Shown: in pieces, positions 15,532 through 24,142 of the stretch | Layout: the number at the start of each line of letters is the position of its first letter | Position numbering within the stretch: position 1 is the first letter of the stretch | IMG/VR virus record: IMGVR_UViG_3300030061_003485 | Location: 2,980 to 38,033 of that record | Source: a virus | Strand: one strand, 5' to 3' | Length of the DNA: 35,054 nt | Program-made: the position numbers and the translations under genes | Notes under the pieces: generated by a model | What the model was told of the DNA's origin: nothing | Seen by the model: the letters and a program-made list of their open reading frames with translations, nothing else | Database searches by the model: none

Positions 15532-15811
15532 TTATTATAAGGGTTATCTGAAGTTACATAGACACCCAAAGACTAGATTATTACATTTCATAGGACAATG
15601 GTTTACATTATTTTTTGCTGGTTTTGTATTCTATAATTGGTATTGGTATTTAATTCCATTTATCCCTTTTGTAATTTATCCGTTTGCTTGGAGTGGTCAT
15701 TATTTTTTTGAGAAGAATGAACCAGCAGCTTTTACCGATCCAGTAAAAGCAAAGTTATCGGATTGGATTATGTTTAAAGATATATTATTAGGAAGATTAA
15801 AAATATGGTAA
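15518..15811 (+). CDS. Mpo1/DUF962-like membrane protein
   Basis: A protein of 97 residues with the DUF962 signature: YYKGYLKLHRHPKTRLLHFIGQW at the N terminus (His14, His16, His23), two membrane segments (about 26-58), then WSGHYFFEKNEPAAF with His61. Yeast Mpo1 of this family is an Fe(II)-dependent dioxygenase that shortens 2-hydroxy fatty acids, and these histidines are the likely metal ligands. The protein is at the short end of the family. It overlaps the dehydratase gene by 14 bases and the next SDR by 7. A lipid-linked role in glycan assembly is possible but not shown. Confidence 0.8.
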   Translation: MKLSDYYKGYLKLHRHPKTRLLHFIGQWFTLFFAGFVFYNWYWYLIPFIPFVIYPFAWSGHYFFEKNEPAAFTDPVKAKLSDWIMFKDILLGRLKIW

Positions 15812-16743
15812 GAGTATTAATAACAGGTGGGGCTGGATATTTAGGTTCAACCTTAACTCAACATTTATTAGACAACTTTTACAAGGTTGATGTATTAGAT
15901 AATTTAATGTACAAACAGACATCTCTATTACATTTATGTTCACATAAAAACTTTAATTTTATCAAACATGATGTAACCGACTTTGATTATTTATCAGAAA
16001 TAGTATCTAACTATGATGTTATAATACCTCTGGCTGCTATAGTTGGTGCTCCAGCATGTGATGAGAACAAGGAGTTAGCAACAAAGATAAACTTTGAACA
16101 GATAAAATGTATTGTTGATAATCTTAGAGATGACCAAAAACTAATCATGCCAAATACAAATAGTCAGTATGGAAGTTCTAAAGATGTTATAACAGAGAAG
16201 AGTCCATTTAATCCACTTTCACATTATGCTGTAACAAAGTGTGATGCTGAAGATTATATAATGGAGAGTGAAAAGGGAATTTGTTTAAGGTTAGCAACTG
16301 TATTTGGTGCCTCATCAAGAATGAGAACAGATTTGCTGGTTAATGATTTCGTACATAAAGCGATTGTGGATGGTTACATAGTTCTATTTGAATCACATTT
16401 CAAAAGAAATTACATTCATGTGAAAGATATTGCTCGAACATTCGAGTTCTGTATTGATAATTGGAACAAGATGAAGGGTGATGTGTTCAATGTAGGTTTA
16501 TCAGACTCTAATCTTAGTAAGTTAGAGTTGGCACAAAAGATAAAAACACAGATACCCAACTTTGTTATCAAAGAAGATGATTATAAAACTGATTTTGATA
16601 ATAGAGATTATATAGTATCTAATGAAAAACTTGAATCTTATGGATGGAAACCTTATTTCAGTATAGGTTTTGGTATAAGAGAATTGATTAATGCATATAA
16701 AATGATTATTAAACATAACGATAGGAATTTTACAAACTTATGA
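15805..16743 (+). CDS. NAD-dependent epimerase/dehydratase (extended SDR)
   Basis: A protein of 312 residues with LITGGAGYLGSTL, VDVLDNLMY, IPLAAIVGAPACDEN, the strand PNTNSQYG (Asn/Ser instead of SSSxxYG), the catalytic YAVTK (Tyr and Lys both in place), CLRLATVFG and FKRNYIHVKDIA. This is the group of bacterial SDRs annotated as UDP-glucose 4-epimerases or dTDP-4-keto reductases within O-antigen clusters; the exact substrate is unclear. It overlaps both neighbours (7 and 4 bases). Confidence 0.85.
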   Translation: MVRVLITGGAGYLGSTLTQHLLDNFYKVDVLDNLMYKQTSLLHLCSHKNFNFIKHDVTDFDYLSEIVSNYDVIIPLAAIVGAPACDENKELATKINFEQIKCIVDNLRDDQKLIMPNTNSQYGSSKDVITEKSPFNPLSHYAVTKCDAEDYIMESEKGICLRLATVFGASSRMRTDLLVNDFVHKAIVDGYIVLFESHFKRNYIHVKDIARTFEFCIDNWNKMKGDVFNVGLSDSNLSKLELAQKIKTQIPNFVIKEDDYKTDFDNRDYIVSNEKLESYGWKPYFSIGFGIRELINAYKMIIKHNDRNFTNL

Positions 16744-17150
16744 GTAAGAAAAAAGAAAGAAAGTGGTTACCCACACTAAATGAATTAGTAGATAGGTTAA
16801 GTATTCACCAGTTGAAAGAGGTCTTTATACCAGAAAATAAAGATAACTATGCAAAAGAAATAAAAGACATGATGCACGACATAGACTTGATACTAGAAGA
16901 AATGGATGGGAAGGTTACTGCTGAAACCATTCGTGCTATTATAGTGTTAGCACAAATGAATACTCATATTTGGTATAATGAAACTAAGGTTCGTAATGGA
17001 GATGGTGATGGTGATTTACATTTAACACATGGATTAAATGGTCTGCGTAATATTGCTGGTAATAAAATCGCTGAGTGTGTGGGTGGTAGAAAAGATTATA
17101 AGATAGATTGTTTAGCTTCAGAATTTGAAGATTGGGAGGTGAGTTGGTGA
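16740..17150 (+). CDS. Helical phage protein, unknown function
   Basis: A protein of 136 residues, helical and charged. The N-terminal block WLPTLNELVDRLSIHQLKEVF reminds me of small proteins found beside sugar genes in T4-like marine phages. The middle (DKVRNGDGDGDLHLTHGLNGLRN-type region, around residues 80-105) contains an acidic Gly-Asp run and two histidines, which could bind metal. I know of no function. It ends 4 bases into the kinase gene and begins with ATGA overlap, so it is expressed with its neighbours. Confidence 0.55.
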   Translation: MSKKKERKWLPTLNELVDRLSIHQLKEVFIPENKDNYAKEIKDMMHDIDLILEEMDGKVTAETIRAIIVLAQMNTHIWYNETKVRNGDGDGDLHLTHGLNGLRNIAGNKIAECVGGRKDYKIDCLASEFEDWEVSW

Positions 17151-17914
17151 AGATATTAGTTGTAGGAGATAGTTGTAAGGATGTATTCATTTATGGTGAT
17201 ATCACCAGATTAACACCTGAAGCTCCTGTTCCTGTTTTTAATCCTTTAAGGGAGACGGAGAACTATGGTATGGCTCGTAATGTGTCTAGTAATGTAGAAG
17301 CCTTAAAGGTAGATATTCATACAATAACTAATCCTAATAGTATAAAAAAGGTTAGATATGTTGACGATAAATCTAATCAACTAGTGTTACGAGTTGACGA
17401 ACACGATTATTGTGATAGAATAGATGATATGATATTATCAATGATACAGGATAATGAATGCTATATACCAATGTCAGGTAAGGTTAAGGTTGATGCTATA
17501 ATCATATCAGATTATTGTAAAGGATTTTTATGGGAAGAGGATATTAAATTTATTTGTGAGAATAATGATAATGTTTTTGTTGATACAAAAAAGAAGTTGG
17601 GTGAGTGGGTAGAAAATTGTACTTACTTAAAAATAAATTCATTAGAGTATGAAAGTAATGAAGAATTTTTAAATGAATATTATGGTATCATGGATAAAAC
17701 CATAGTGACAAAGGGTAGAAAAGGATGTCTGTTTCGAGATGAGATTTATTCAACCGATGATGTTCCTGTAAAAGATATATCCGGCGCTGGAGATACCTTT
17801 CTCGCTGGGTTAGTTGTCAGGTATGTTCAAACTGGTGATATAATAGAATCTATAAGTTTTGCTCAAGATTGTACTAAGAGGGTTGTGCAAAAACATGGGG
17901 TATCCACTATATGA
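17147..17914 (+). CDS. PfkB-family sugar kinase (RfaE/HldE kinase-domain-like)
   Basis: A protein of 255 residues of the ribokinase fold. The N terminus ILVVGDSCKDVFIYG and RLTPEAPVPVF are the hallmark of the heptose-7-phosphate kinase domain of HldE/RfaE. The C-terminal DISGAGDTF carries the anion hole and the catalytic Asp216. The start is GTG 17147, six bases after GGAGGT. It is about 60 residues shorter than the HldE kinase domain and lacks the nucleotidyltransferase half. It probably phosphorylates a heptose or a related sugar for nucleotide-sugar synthesis. No gmhA, gmhB or hddC is seen in the window. Confidence 0.82.
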   Translation: MKILVVGDSCKDVFIYGDITRLTPEAPVPVFNPLRETENYGMARNVSSNVEALKVDIHTITNPNSIKKVRYVDDKSNQLVLRVDEHDYCDRIDDMILSMIQDNECYIPMSGKVKVDAIIISDYCKGFLWEEDIKFICENNDNVFVDTKKKLGEWVENCTYLKINSLEYESNEEFLNEYYGIMDKTIVTKGRKGCLFRDEIYSTDDVPVKDISGAGDTFLAGLVVRYVQTGDIIESISFAQDCTKRVVQKHGVSTI

Positions 17915-19290
17915 AAAATATAGTTGTCATACCAGCAGTTAAACCAAAAGATAAAAATTTAGATAAGTTTGGTGGTTGGGGTTGGATGTCTTATTCAATT
18001 GACGCTTGGAAGTTTTGGTGTCAGAAACATGGTTATGAACTTGTCGTTTATGATAAGACTTCCATAGAGGATACTACTAAGTACAGAGTTACGGTTCAAA
18101 GGTGGTTTGATATTTTTAACTTCTTAGATGATAAGGGAATTAAGTATGACCAAATTTGTATGACGGATGCTTCATACATACCAAGATGGGATATGCCAGA
18201 TATATTTAAAATGACAGATGGTAAGTTTACAACGACTCATGAGTATGACAATTTTAAATGGGTTTATGAAAGTATTGAAGGGTATAAAGAATTTTTTAAT
18301 AACTATGATTTAAATATTTTTGATTACTTTAATACTGGCTTAGTTATATTTAATCAATCTCATAGAGATGTATTTGAAAAATTTAAAAAGGTTTACACCG
18401 AAAATGTAGATTATTTTGTCGATAAACAATTGACCTTGAGAAGAGGTACAGATCAAACTCCTTTCAATTATGTATTGAGAATGAATGATATTGATATAAA
18501 GTTTTTATCACCACATTACAGAATGTCTCATCTACCAAGAAAAGATTTATTATCTCATAATTGGCAGTTAAATGAAGATAAGACTCCATTTTTTATAAAG
18601 TATGGTTTGTTATGGGGGTTTAGCGGTTTTGATAAAACTCAAAGAAATAAATTGATGGAAGATGTATGGGGTTTAATAAAACACAATTATGTTAAAGAAC
18701 CTACAATAGAATCTTTGATTGAAAGTATCAACGAAGATAAACATACAAATCCAACTACAACATCAAATAAATTTAAAACTGATGTGTGGGATTTTTTCAA
18801 GGATTTTAAAGATAAAGTTTGTGTTGAATTTGGAACACATAAAGGACAGACTACAAAAATATTATCATATTGTTTCAAACATGTATTTACAATTAATAAA
18901 GACTTACAATCTTTTGATAATGCTAAAATGTTAAATGTTGGTATAGATAACATCACTTATGTTCCATTTGATTTATACTCAAATGGTGAGTTGGAAATTC
19001 AAGAAGCATCTGTTGCTTTAATTGATGCAGGTCATCAATATGACCAAGTAGTTTCGGATATCAAAAGATGTATGTCGGTTGATAAAATAAGAGGTGAAGA
19101 TTTTTACATCGTATTTGATGATTATGGGATGAATATACATAAAGACCATGTTAAAAAAGCTGTCGATGAATATATTAGTAATGGTTATATCGAAGTTGTT
19201 AAAAAAATAGGGTGTGAACCAGGACATGTTTTTGATGGTAATAAAGTATTAAATGATTACGAGGGTTTAATCTGTAAGGTGGTAGAATGA
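17911..19290 (+). CDS. Glycosyltransferase fused to a SAM methyltransferase
   Basis: A protein of 459 residues in two domains. Residues 1-260 are a GT-A-like transferase with YDQICMTDASYI (Asp86; DxS where DxD is usual), FDYFNTGLVIFNQSH and RRGTDQTPFNYVLR, similar over its length to the next gene. Residues 295-459 are a class I methyltransferase: VCVEFGTHKGQTTKIL (302-316) is the SAM-binding loop, and VALIDAGHQYDQVVSDIKR (Asp372, His375) is the mark of Methyltransf_24-type enzymes. The protein would add a sugar and methylate it or a neighbouring residue. It overlaps the kinase gene and the next gene by 4 bases each. Confidence 0.82.
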   Translation: MKNIVVIPAVKPKDKNLDKFGGWGWMSYSIDAWKFWCQKHGYELVVYDKTSIEDTTKYRVTVQRWFDIFNFLDDKGIKYDQICMTDASYIPRWDMPDIFKMTDGKFTTTHEYDNFKWVYESIEGYKEFFNNYDLNIFDYFNTGLVIFNQSHRDVFEKFKKVYTENVDYFVDKQLTLRRGTDQTPFNYVLRMNDIDIKFLSPHYRMSHLPRKDLLSHNWQLNEDKTPFFIKYGLLWGFSGFDKTQRNKLMEDVWGLIKHNYVKEPTIESLIESINEDKHTNPTTTSNKFKTDVWDFFKDFKDKVCVEFGTHKGQTTKILSYCFKHVFTINKDLQSFDNAKMLNVGIDNITYVPFDLYSNGELEIQEASVALIDAGHQYDQVVSDIKRCMSVDKIRGEDFYIVFDDYGMNIHKDHVKKAVDEYISNGYIEVVKKIGCEPGHVFDGNKVLNDYEGLICKVVE

Positions 19291-20021
19291 AGAACGTAGT
19301 TTTTATTGTAAATTTACCAGAAAGTAAAAAACAAGGGAGAAACACACCTTATCATCATTCAGTTAACAGTTGGAAAAAATGGTGTGATAAAAATGATTAT
19401 TTACTTTTTGTATTGGAACAACGGATACATGAAGAAGATTTTATGAATGCCAATTGGCATAAGATTTATGCTTTAGAGTTGTTAGATGCTAATAAAATAG
19501 ACTACGACCAAGTTCTGATAGCAGATGCAGACACAATAATTCATCCAAATGCTCCAAACGTATTCGATTTGTCTGAGAATAAATTTTGTGCTGTTCACGG
19601 GTTTGGTAGTTATGATTGGGAAAGTAGAAGTATTGAGAACTATAAAAAATATGTTTTTCCTAATGTTGATGTGGATTTATTTGATTATTTTAACTCAGGT
19701 ATTATTATATGTAATAGAAAACATAAGAATTTCTACTCTAAAGTCGTAGATTTTTATAATCAAAATCATGAATTACTTCGTGAGATGCAAGAAAAGTTTA
19801 GTGTTGGAACAGACCAACCAGTTTTAAATTTCATGGTACAATCTGAAAATGTAGATTACAAACAATTGGGTTATGAATGGAATATGCAAGATTTAAATAG
19901 ATTTGAATTATTAGATGAAGAGTTGACTTTTACTAAAGTAGGTTGGATTTATCATTTCAATGGAATTGATGATAATATAAGGAATTATATCATGGAAAAA
20001 ACGGCAAAGGCTATACTGTGA
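19287..20021 (+). CDS. GT-A-like glycosyltransferase, paralogue of the preceding N-terminal domain
   Basis: A protein of 244 residues. VVFIVNLPESKKQGRNTPYHHSVNSWKKWC, YDQVLIADADTII with the metal-binding DAD at 80-82, FDYFNSGIIICNRKH and VGTDQPVLNFM match the same blocks of the preceding fusion protein, so the two are paralogues. This copy has no methyltransferase domain but has the proper DxD. It resembles family GT34/GT8-type transferases in plan. ATGA overlaps on both sides. Confidence 0.8.
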   Translation: MKNVVFIVNLPESKKQGRNTPYHHSVNSWKKWCDKNDYLLFVLEQRIHEEDFMNANWHKIYALELLDANKIDYDQVLIADADTIIHPNAPNVFDLSENKFCAVHGFGSYDWESRSIENYKKYVFPNVDVDLFDYFNSGIIICNRKHKNFYSKVVDFYNQNHELLREMQEKFSVGTDQPVLNFMVQSENVDYKQLGYEWNMQDLNRFELLDEELTFTKVGWIYHFNGIDDNIRNYIMEKTAKAIL

Positions 20022-20827
20022 CAATAGAACAACAGGCTCAATCACTTAAAGAATATGGAGTACTTGTATTAGAGAATGCACTATCCGAAGATTATGTAGA
20101 GAGGTGTAAGAATGATATTTTCGATTATTTCAGTAACCTTGATAACATTTCAAAGGGATATAGGGATTCTAATCAAACTATAAAATCAGATGGTTTTAAT
20201 TATGTTGGTTTAGAGACTTGTGCTGAAATAGTTGAAAATTCAGATGTCATTGATATTATGCGTGAAGTAACTAATAATTCTATTAGGTGGGTTCATCATA
20301 GTGATGTTCATATAAATTTTTCAGGTGCTAAACAATTTCATACTGATGAACAAGCAAGGTTATGGCCATCTGAAACTCTAAATAACGTTAGTTATAAAGA
20401 TAAAGAATATGAAGTCTATAGATTGGCTACTTACTTGACAGAACATACGGAAGAAGATGGAGCTCCATTTTTTGTAAAACCAAAATCACACACTAGTTCT
20501 TATACAGGTATAAGTTATCCTGATGCTTATGAAGTAAATGCTAAACCAGGTGATGTAGTTCTATTTCATGCTAGGTTAAGGCATCAAGGTGGTAACATGA
20601 AAGGTGATAGAGCTGCTATGTTTTGGGCTTTTGGTGATGATAACTTACATAGTAAATATCATTCTATGGCTGCTATTAAAAGACAAATGAATCAAAACTT
20701 TCAAGATGAGTATGTTTTAAGTAAGACTCTATCGGATATGCTTGATAAACATAACATAGTCTATGACATAGATAAGGATGATTTAAAACATTTTATGGAA
20801 ATAAGCCCAAATTTGGACTCGTACTAA
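20018..20827 (+). CDS. PhyH-family 2OG/Fe(II) dioxygenase
   Basis: A protein of 269 residues from GTG 20018, overlapping the preceding TGA, with AAAGG upstream. The N-terminal LKEYGVLVLENALSEDYVERCK is the typical start of phytanoyl-CoA dioxygenase-like proteins. The iron ligands are His108 and Asp110 (QFHTDEQ) and His189 (RLRHQGG), with Arg198 for 2-oxoglutarate; PGDVVLFHARLRH is the conserved strand. Phage and bacterial PhyH proteins hydroxylate small molecules or sugars. The place just before the NeuB fusion suggests a sugar or glycan substrate. Confidence 0.85.
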   Translation: MTIEQQAQSLKEYGVLVLENALSEDYVERCKNDIFDYFSNLDNISKGYRDSNQTIKSDGFNYVGLETCAEIVENSDVIDIMREVTNNSIRWVHHSDVHINFSGAKQFHTDEQARLWPSETLNNVSYKDKEYEVYRLATYLTEHTEEDGAPFFVKPKSHTSSYTGISYPDAYEVNAKPGDVVLFHARLRHQGGNMKGDRAAMFWAFGDDNLHSKYHSMAAIKRQMNQNFQDEYVLSKTLSDMLDKHNIVYDIDKDDLKHFMEISPNLDSY

Positions 20828-22737
20828 TGAATAAGTTAAAACAAATAGTAAAAGGTAACTTGGATTCAACTTACATTATTTCAGAAATTGGTATAAATCA
20901 TAATGGTTCATTAGATACTGCTTTAAATTTGATTTATAAATCTAAAGAAGCTGGTGTAGATGCTGTTAAATTTCAAAAAAGAAATTTAAATACTATTTAT
21001 GGTGAAAAACTTTTAGAAGATTCAAATAGTCAAGAATGGAGTTTTGAATATCTCATACCAATATTAAAAGAAGTAGAGTTATCAAGAAAAGATTACTTGT
21101 CAATAAAAAGAACTTGTAAGAAATTAGACTTAGATTTAATTATTACACCAATGGATGAAGACTCTGTAGATTTTATTTCGGATTTAGGAGTTAGTGGTAT
21201 AAAAATTGCTTCGGCTGATATGACTAATTTTTCTTTAATAGAAAAATGTTCTAAACTCAATTTACCTTTTATAATTTCAACTGGTATGTGGACTGAGGAT
21301 GATATAAAAAATTGTACTAATCATTATAAACAAATTGAAATTGATTATTGTTTACTCTTAGCAAATTCTACATACCCATCACCATTTGAAGATTTAAATG
21401 TTAATTTTATTACTAAGTTAAGTAAATATTCAAAATCAGTAGGTTACTCTGGTCACGAAAGAGGTATATTTATACCAATATCAGCAGTTACTTTGGGTGC
21501 TAGAGTAATTGAAAAACATATTACTCTCGATAGAAATCAAAAAGGTCCTGACCATAAAGCATCAATGTTACCATCCGAGTGGAAATCAATGGTAGATAAT
21601 ATTCGTAACTTGGAATTAGCATTTGGAAATACAAAACAAGTCAATCAAGCCGAATTATTAAATAAAGAAGTGTTTGCTAAATCTGCTTATTCTACGAGTG
21701 AATTAAAAAATGGACATGTATTACAGAAAAATGATGTTTATTTTAGGTCACCTGGTAAAGGTATATTTGAACATGAGTTATCTAATTTTCTAGGTAGGTC
21801 TTTAAAAGGTGATGTAGATAAGGAAAAATGTATATCTAAAGAGGATTTTGAAACTATAACCAAAATTGTTAATTGGAGAAAATTTGATTTTGAAAAAAAA
21901 TGGGGTGTAAAATGTAGATTTCATGACTATGAAAAATACAAAGTTTTAAAAGCTCCTGTTATGGAATTTCATTGTTCCGAGTCCGATTTGGATATGGACT
22001 TTGATGTAAAAAACATAGACTCAGAATTAATCATACATGCTCCTGAAATAGTTGAAAGAGAAATAGTTGATATATGTTCTAACGATGAAAGGCTAGTTGG
22101 TAAGTCAATAGATATATTACAAAGAACTATAGATAAAACAATAAAGATGTCGTCTAATTGGCCACTTGCAAAACCTAAAATGGTTGTTCACTTAGGTGGT
22201 ATGTCCTTAGATAAAGTAGAAGAAAAAAAATATAAAGTCAATAGTCTGTCTACACATGAAGAAATGATATCAATTGCTATTGAAAACTTTAAACGATTAG
22301 ATTATTCAAAAGATGATATAGACATTTTACCTGAAAATTTACCACCAAGACCTTGGTATTTAGGGGGTGAGTGGTTTCAATATGGATACGGGCCAAGTTC
22401 CGATATGATTAGATTTTGTGAAGAGTTTGATTTGAAGATGACATTTGATTTATCACATGCTCAACTTTGGTGTAATTTAGAGGGTATCACATTGAGACAG
22501 TACGCTGAAGAAGTAATGCCATATGTTGCACATGTACATATTTCAGATGCTGTAGGATTGAATGGTGAGGGAGTTCAAATAAACGAGGGTGATATAGATT
22601 TTAATTCTATCATGTCTCTTTTCAAATCATATGATTTTTCTTGGGTAACTGAAATTTGGAGTGGTCACTTACATGAGGGATGTGGTACATATAAAGCGAT
22701 GTGTGATTTGAACGATAATTTTAGGAGTTCGTTATGA
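20827..22737 (+). CDS. NeuB-type nonulosonate synthase fused to a xylose-isomerase-like barrel
   Basis: A protein of 636 residues. Residues 1-270 are a NeuB barrel: SEIGINHNGSLD, VKFQKRN, IKIASADMTN, YSGHERG (His210), EKHITLD (His231) and GPDHKASM. Residues 280-345 are the SAF (antifreeze-like) domain, ending in RSPGKGI...FLGRSLKGDV. Residues 375-636 form a second TIM barrel of the AP-endonuclease-2/xylose isomerase type with candidate metal ligands Glu503 (LPEN), Asp541 and His544 (FDLSHAQ), His571 (HVHISD) and Glu609. NeuB condenses phosphoenolpyruvate with an N-acyl hexosamine. The second barrel may isomerise or epimerise the sugar. No separate start is seen at the domain border. Confidence 0.87.
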   Translation: MNKLKQIVKGNLDSTYIISEIGINHNGSLDTALNLIYKSKEAGVDAVKFQKRNLNTIYGEKLLEDSNSQEWSFEYLIPILKEVELSRKDYLSIKRTCKKLDLDLIITPMDEDSVDFISDLGVSGIKIASADMTNFSLIEKCSKLNLPFIISTGMWTEDDIKNCTNHYKQIEIDYCLLLANSTYPSPFEDLNVNFITKLSKYSKSVGYSGHERGIFIPISAVTLGARVIEKHITLDRNQKGPDHKASMLPSEWKSMVDNIRNLELAFGNTKQVNQAELLNKEVFAKSAYSTSELKNGHVLQKNDVYFRSPGKGIFEHELSNFLGRSLKGDVDKEKCISKEDFETITKIVNWRKFDFEKKWGVKCRFHDYEKYKVLKAPVMEFHCSESDLDMDFDVKNIDSELIIHAPEIVEREIVDICSNDERLVGKSIDILQRTIDKTIKMSSNWPLAKPKMVVHLGGMSLDKVEEKKYKVNSLSTHEEMISIAIENFKRLDYSKDDIDILPENLPPRPWYLGGEWFQYGYGPSSDMIRFCEEFDLKMTFDLSHAQLWCNLEGITLRQYAEEVMPYVAHVHISDAVGLNGEGVQINEGDIDFNSIMSLFKSYDFSWVTEIWSGHLHEGCGTYKAMCDLNDNFRSSL

Positions 22738-23384
22738 AAATAGTATCGGTTATACCGGCTCGTGGTGGTAGTAAAGGGATACCTAAAAAAAATATAATAG
22801 ATGTTAATGGAAAACCATTAATTTATTATTCGATAAATGCTTCATTACAGTCAACTGTTGATGAGACTTGGGTTACAACTGATTCGGAAGAAATTGCTGA
22901 TGTTTCCAAAGAACATGGAGCAAAGGTATTAATTAGACCAGATGAATTAGCAGATGATATTATAATGCCTGATGACTCGTTAATTCATTTTGCCGACAAT
23001 CAAAACTTCGATATATTGGTTTTTATACAACCAACTTCTCCGATGATAAAGAAGGAATACATTGATGGTGCTATAAGTATGTTACTTACAGATGGTTATG
23101 ATTCTATTTTTACTGCTCATAAATATCATTGGTTACCAGAGTGGTTATGTGCTAATAATACTTGTGCAAGTGTAGGTTGGGATGTCAATGCTAGACCTAG
23201 AAGACAAGATGTAGGTCAAAATATTTACATAGAAAATGGAATGTTTTATATTACCACTAGAGAATCTTTATTGAAAACAAAATTAAGATATGGTGGGAAG
23301 ATAGGTATGTTTGAGATTTCATTGTTAGATAGTTTTGGTGTAGACACTTATGATGATTTAGATTTAGTTAGAAAGATAATATGA
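22734..23384 (+). CDS. neuA: NeuA-like CMP-nonulosonate synthetase (acylneuraminate cytidylyltransferase)
   Basis: A protein of 216 residues, the usual length for the family. The nucleotide-binding loop PARGGSKGIPKKNI lies at residues 8-21, followed by TTDSEEIADVSKEHGAKVLIRP, FIQPTSPMIKKEYI and NIYIENGMFYITTRESL, the conserved order of NeuA/LegF-type enzymes. It links CTP to the nonulosonate made by the NeuB domain and releases CMP-sugar, the donor for the GT29 protein downstream. The ATGA overlap joins it to the NeuB gene. Confidence 0.88.
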   Translation: MKIVSVIPARGGSKGIPKKNIIDVNGKPLIYYSINASLQSTVDETWVTTDSEEIADVSKEHGAKVLIRPDELADDIIMPDDSLIHFADNQNFDILVFIQPTSPMIKKEYIDGAISMLLTDGYDSIFTAHKYHWLPEWLCANNTCASVGWDVNARPRRQDVGQNIYIENGMFYITTRESLLKTKLRYGGKIGMFEISLLDSFGVDTYDDLDLVRKII

Positions 23385-24142
23385 TTATAGCTGAAATAGG
23401 ATTAAATCATCAAGGTGATACATTATACTCTTTAGATTATTGTAAGAAATTGGTCAATACAAATGTAGACGCCGTAACTTATCAGATAAGAGAGAGAGAA
23501 TTTTATGAGAAAGATGAGTATAAAAAATTAGAGTTAACACTTGAACATTACCAAGAGGTGGGTGAATATTTGCACCGACATGATAAATTATTTGGAGTTG
23601 CTCTAGCAAATCATGATTTAGTTGATGATATGGAGAAGATTGGAGTAGACTTTTATAAGGTTTTAAGTTGGGATGTAAATTCATTTGATTTTATAACCAA
23701 ACTTGTTGCGATTAATAAACCAGTATTTGTTTCAACGGGCACTAGTTCTGTTAAACAACTTGATAAACTTTTACACAATCACCCATCCCTTTGTATAAGG
23801 TTAATACATACACAGTTACAATTTGAAATAGAAAATGTTAATTTAAAAGCAATAGATTTTTTAAAAAATAAATACCCATTTCCTGTAGCATTCGGTAATC
23901 ATTGTGAAAACCTAGATGTTTTATATACTTCCGTAGGATTTTCACCATCAGATATTTTTTTCTATGTAAAAACGGATAATGATATAGAACATATTGATGA
24001 GAAACATTCTGTAAGATTATCTAAGGTAGGTAAGTTAACAGACAGATTAAATGAATTATCAAAGTCTTTAGGTGTTGCTAATAAATTTGAAGTAGAAATA
24101 AAAGATAAATATTTAATACAAAATACAAAGGATAGTAAATGA
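23381..24142 (+). CDS. Reduced NeuB-like barrel protein
   Basis: A protein of 253 residues that follows the NeuB pattern in its first half: IIAEIGLNHQGDTLYSLDYCK, DAVTYQIRE where KFQ is usual, FYKVLSWDVNS and PVFVSTGTSSVKQL. The His of GYSDH is kept as FGNH, but the KHFTLD block with the second metal His is replaced by FYVKTDND, and the GPDHxAS loop is not clear. There is no SAF domain. It may be a different aldolase or a regulatory relative rather than a second synthase. It lies between neuA and the SDR with ATGA overlaps. Confidence 0.75.
   Translation: MIIAEIGLNHQGDTLYSLDYCKKLVNTNVDAVTYQIREREFYEKDEYKKLELTLEHYQEVGEYLHRHDKLFGVALANHDLVDDMEKIGVDFYKVLSWDVNSFDFITKLVAINKPVFVSTGTSSVKQLDKLLHNHPSLCIRLIHTQLQFEIENVNLKAIDFLKNKYPFPVAFGNHCENLDVLYTSVGFSPSDIFFYVKTDNDIEHIDEKHSVRLSKVGKLTDRLNELSKSLGVANKFEVEIKDKYLIQNTKDSK

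Noticed and set aside
17132-17146. Upstream start of the sugar kinase at 17132.
   Set aside because: GGAGGT at 17135-17140 fits GTG 17147 and would lie inside the coding region if translation began at 17132.
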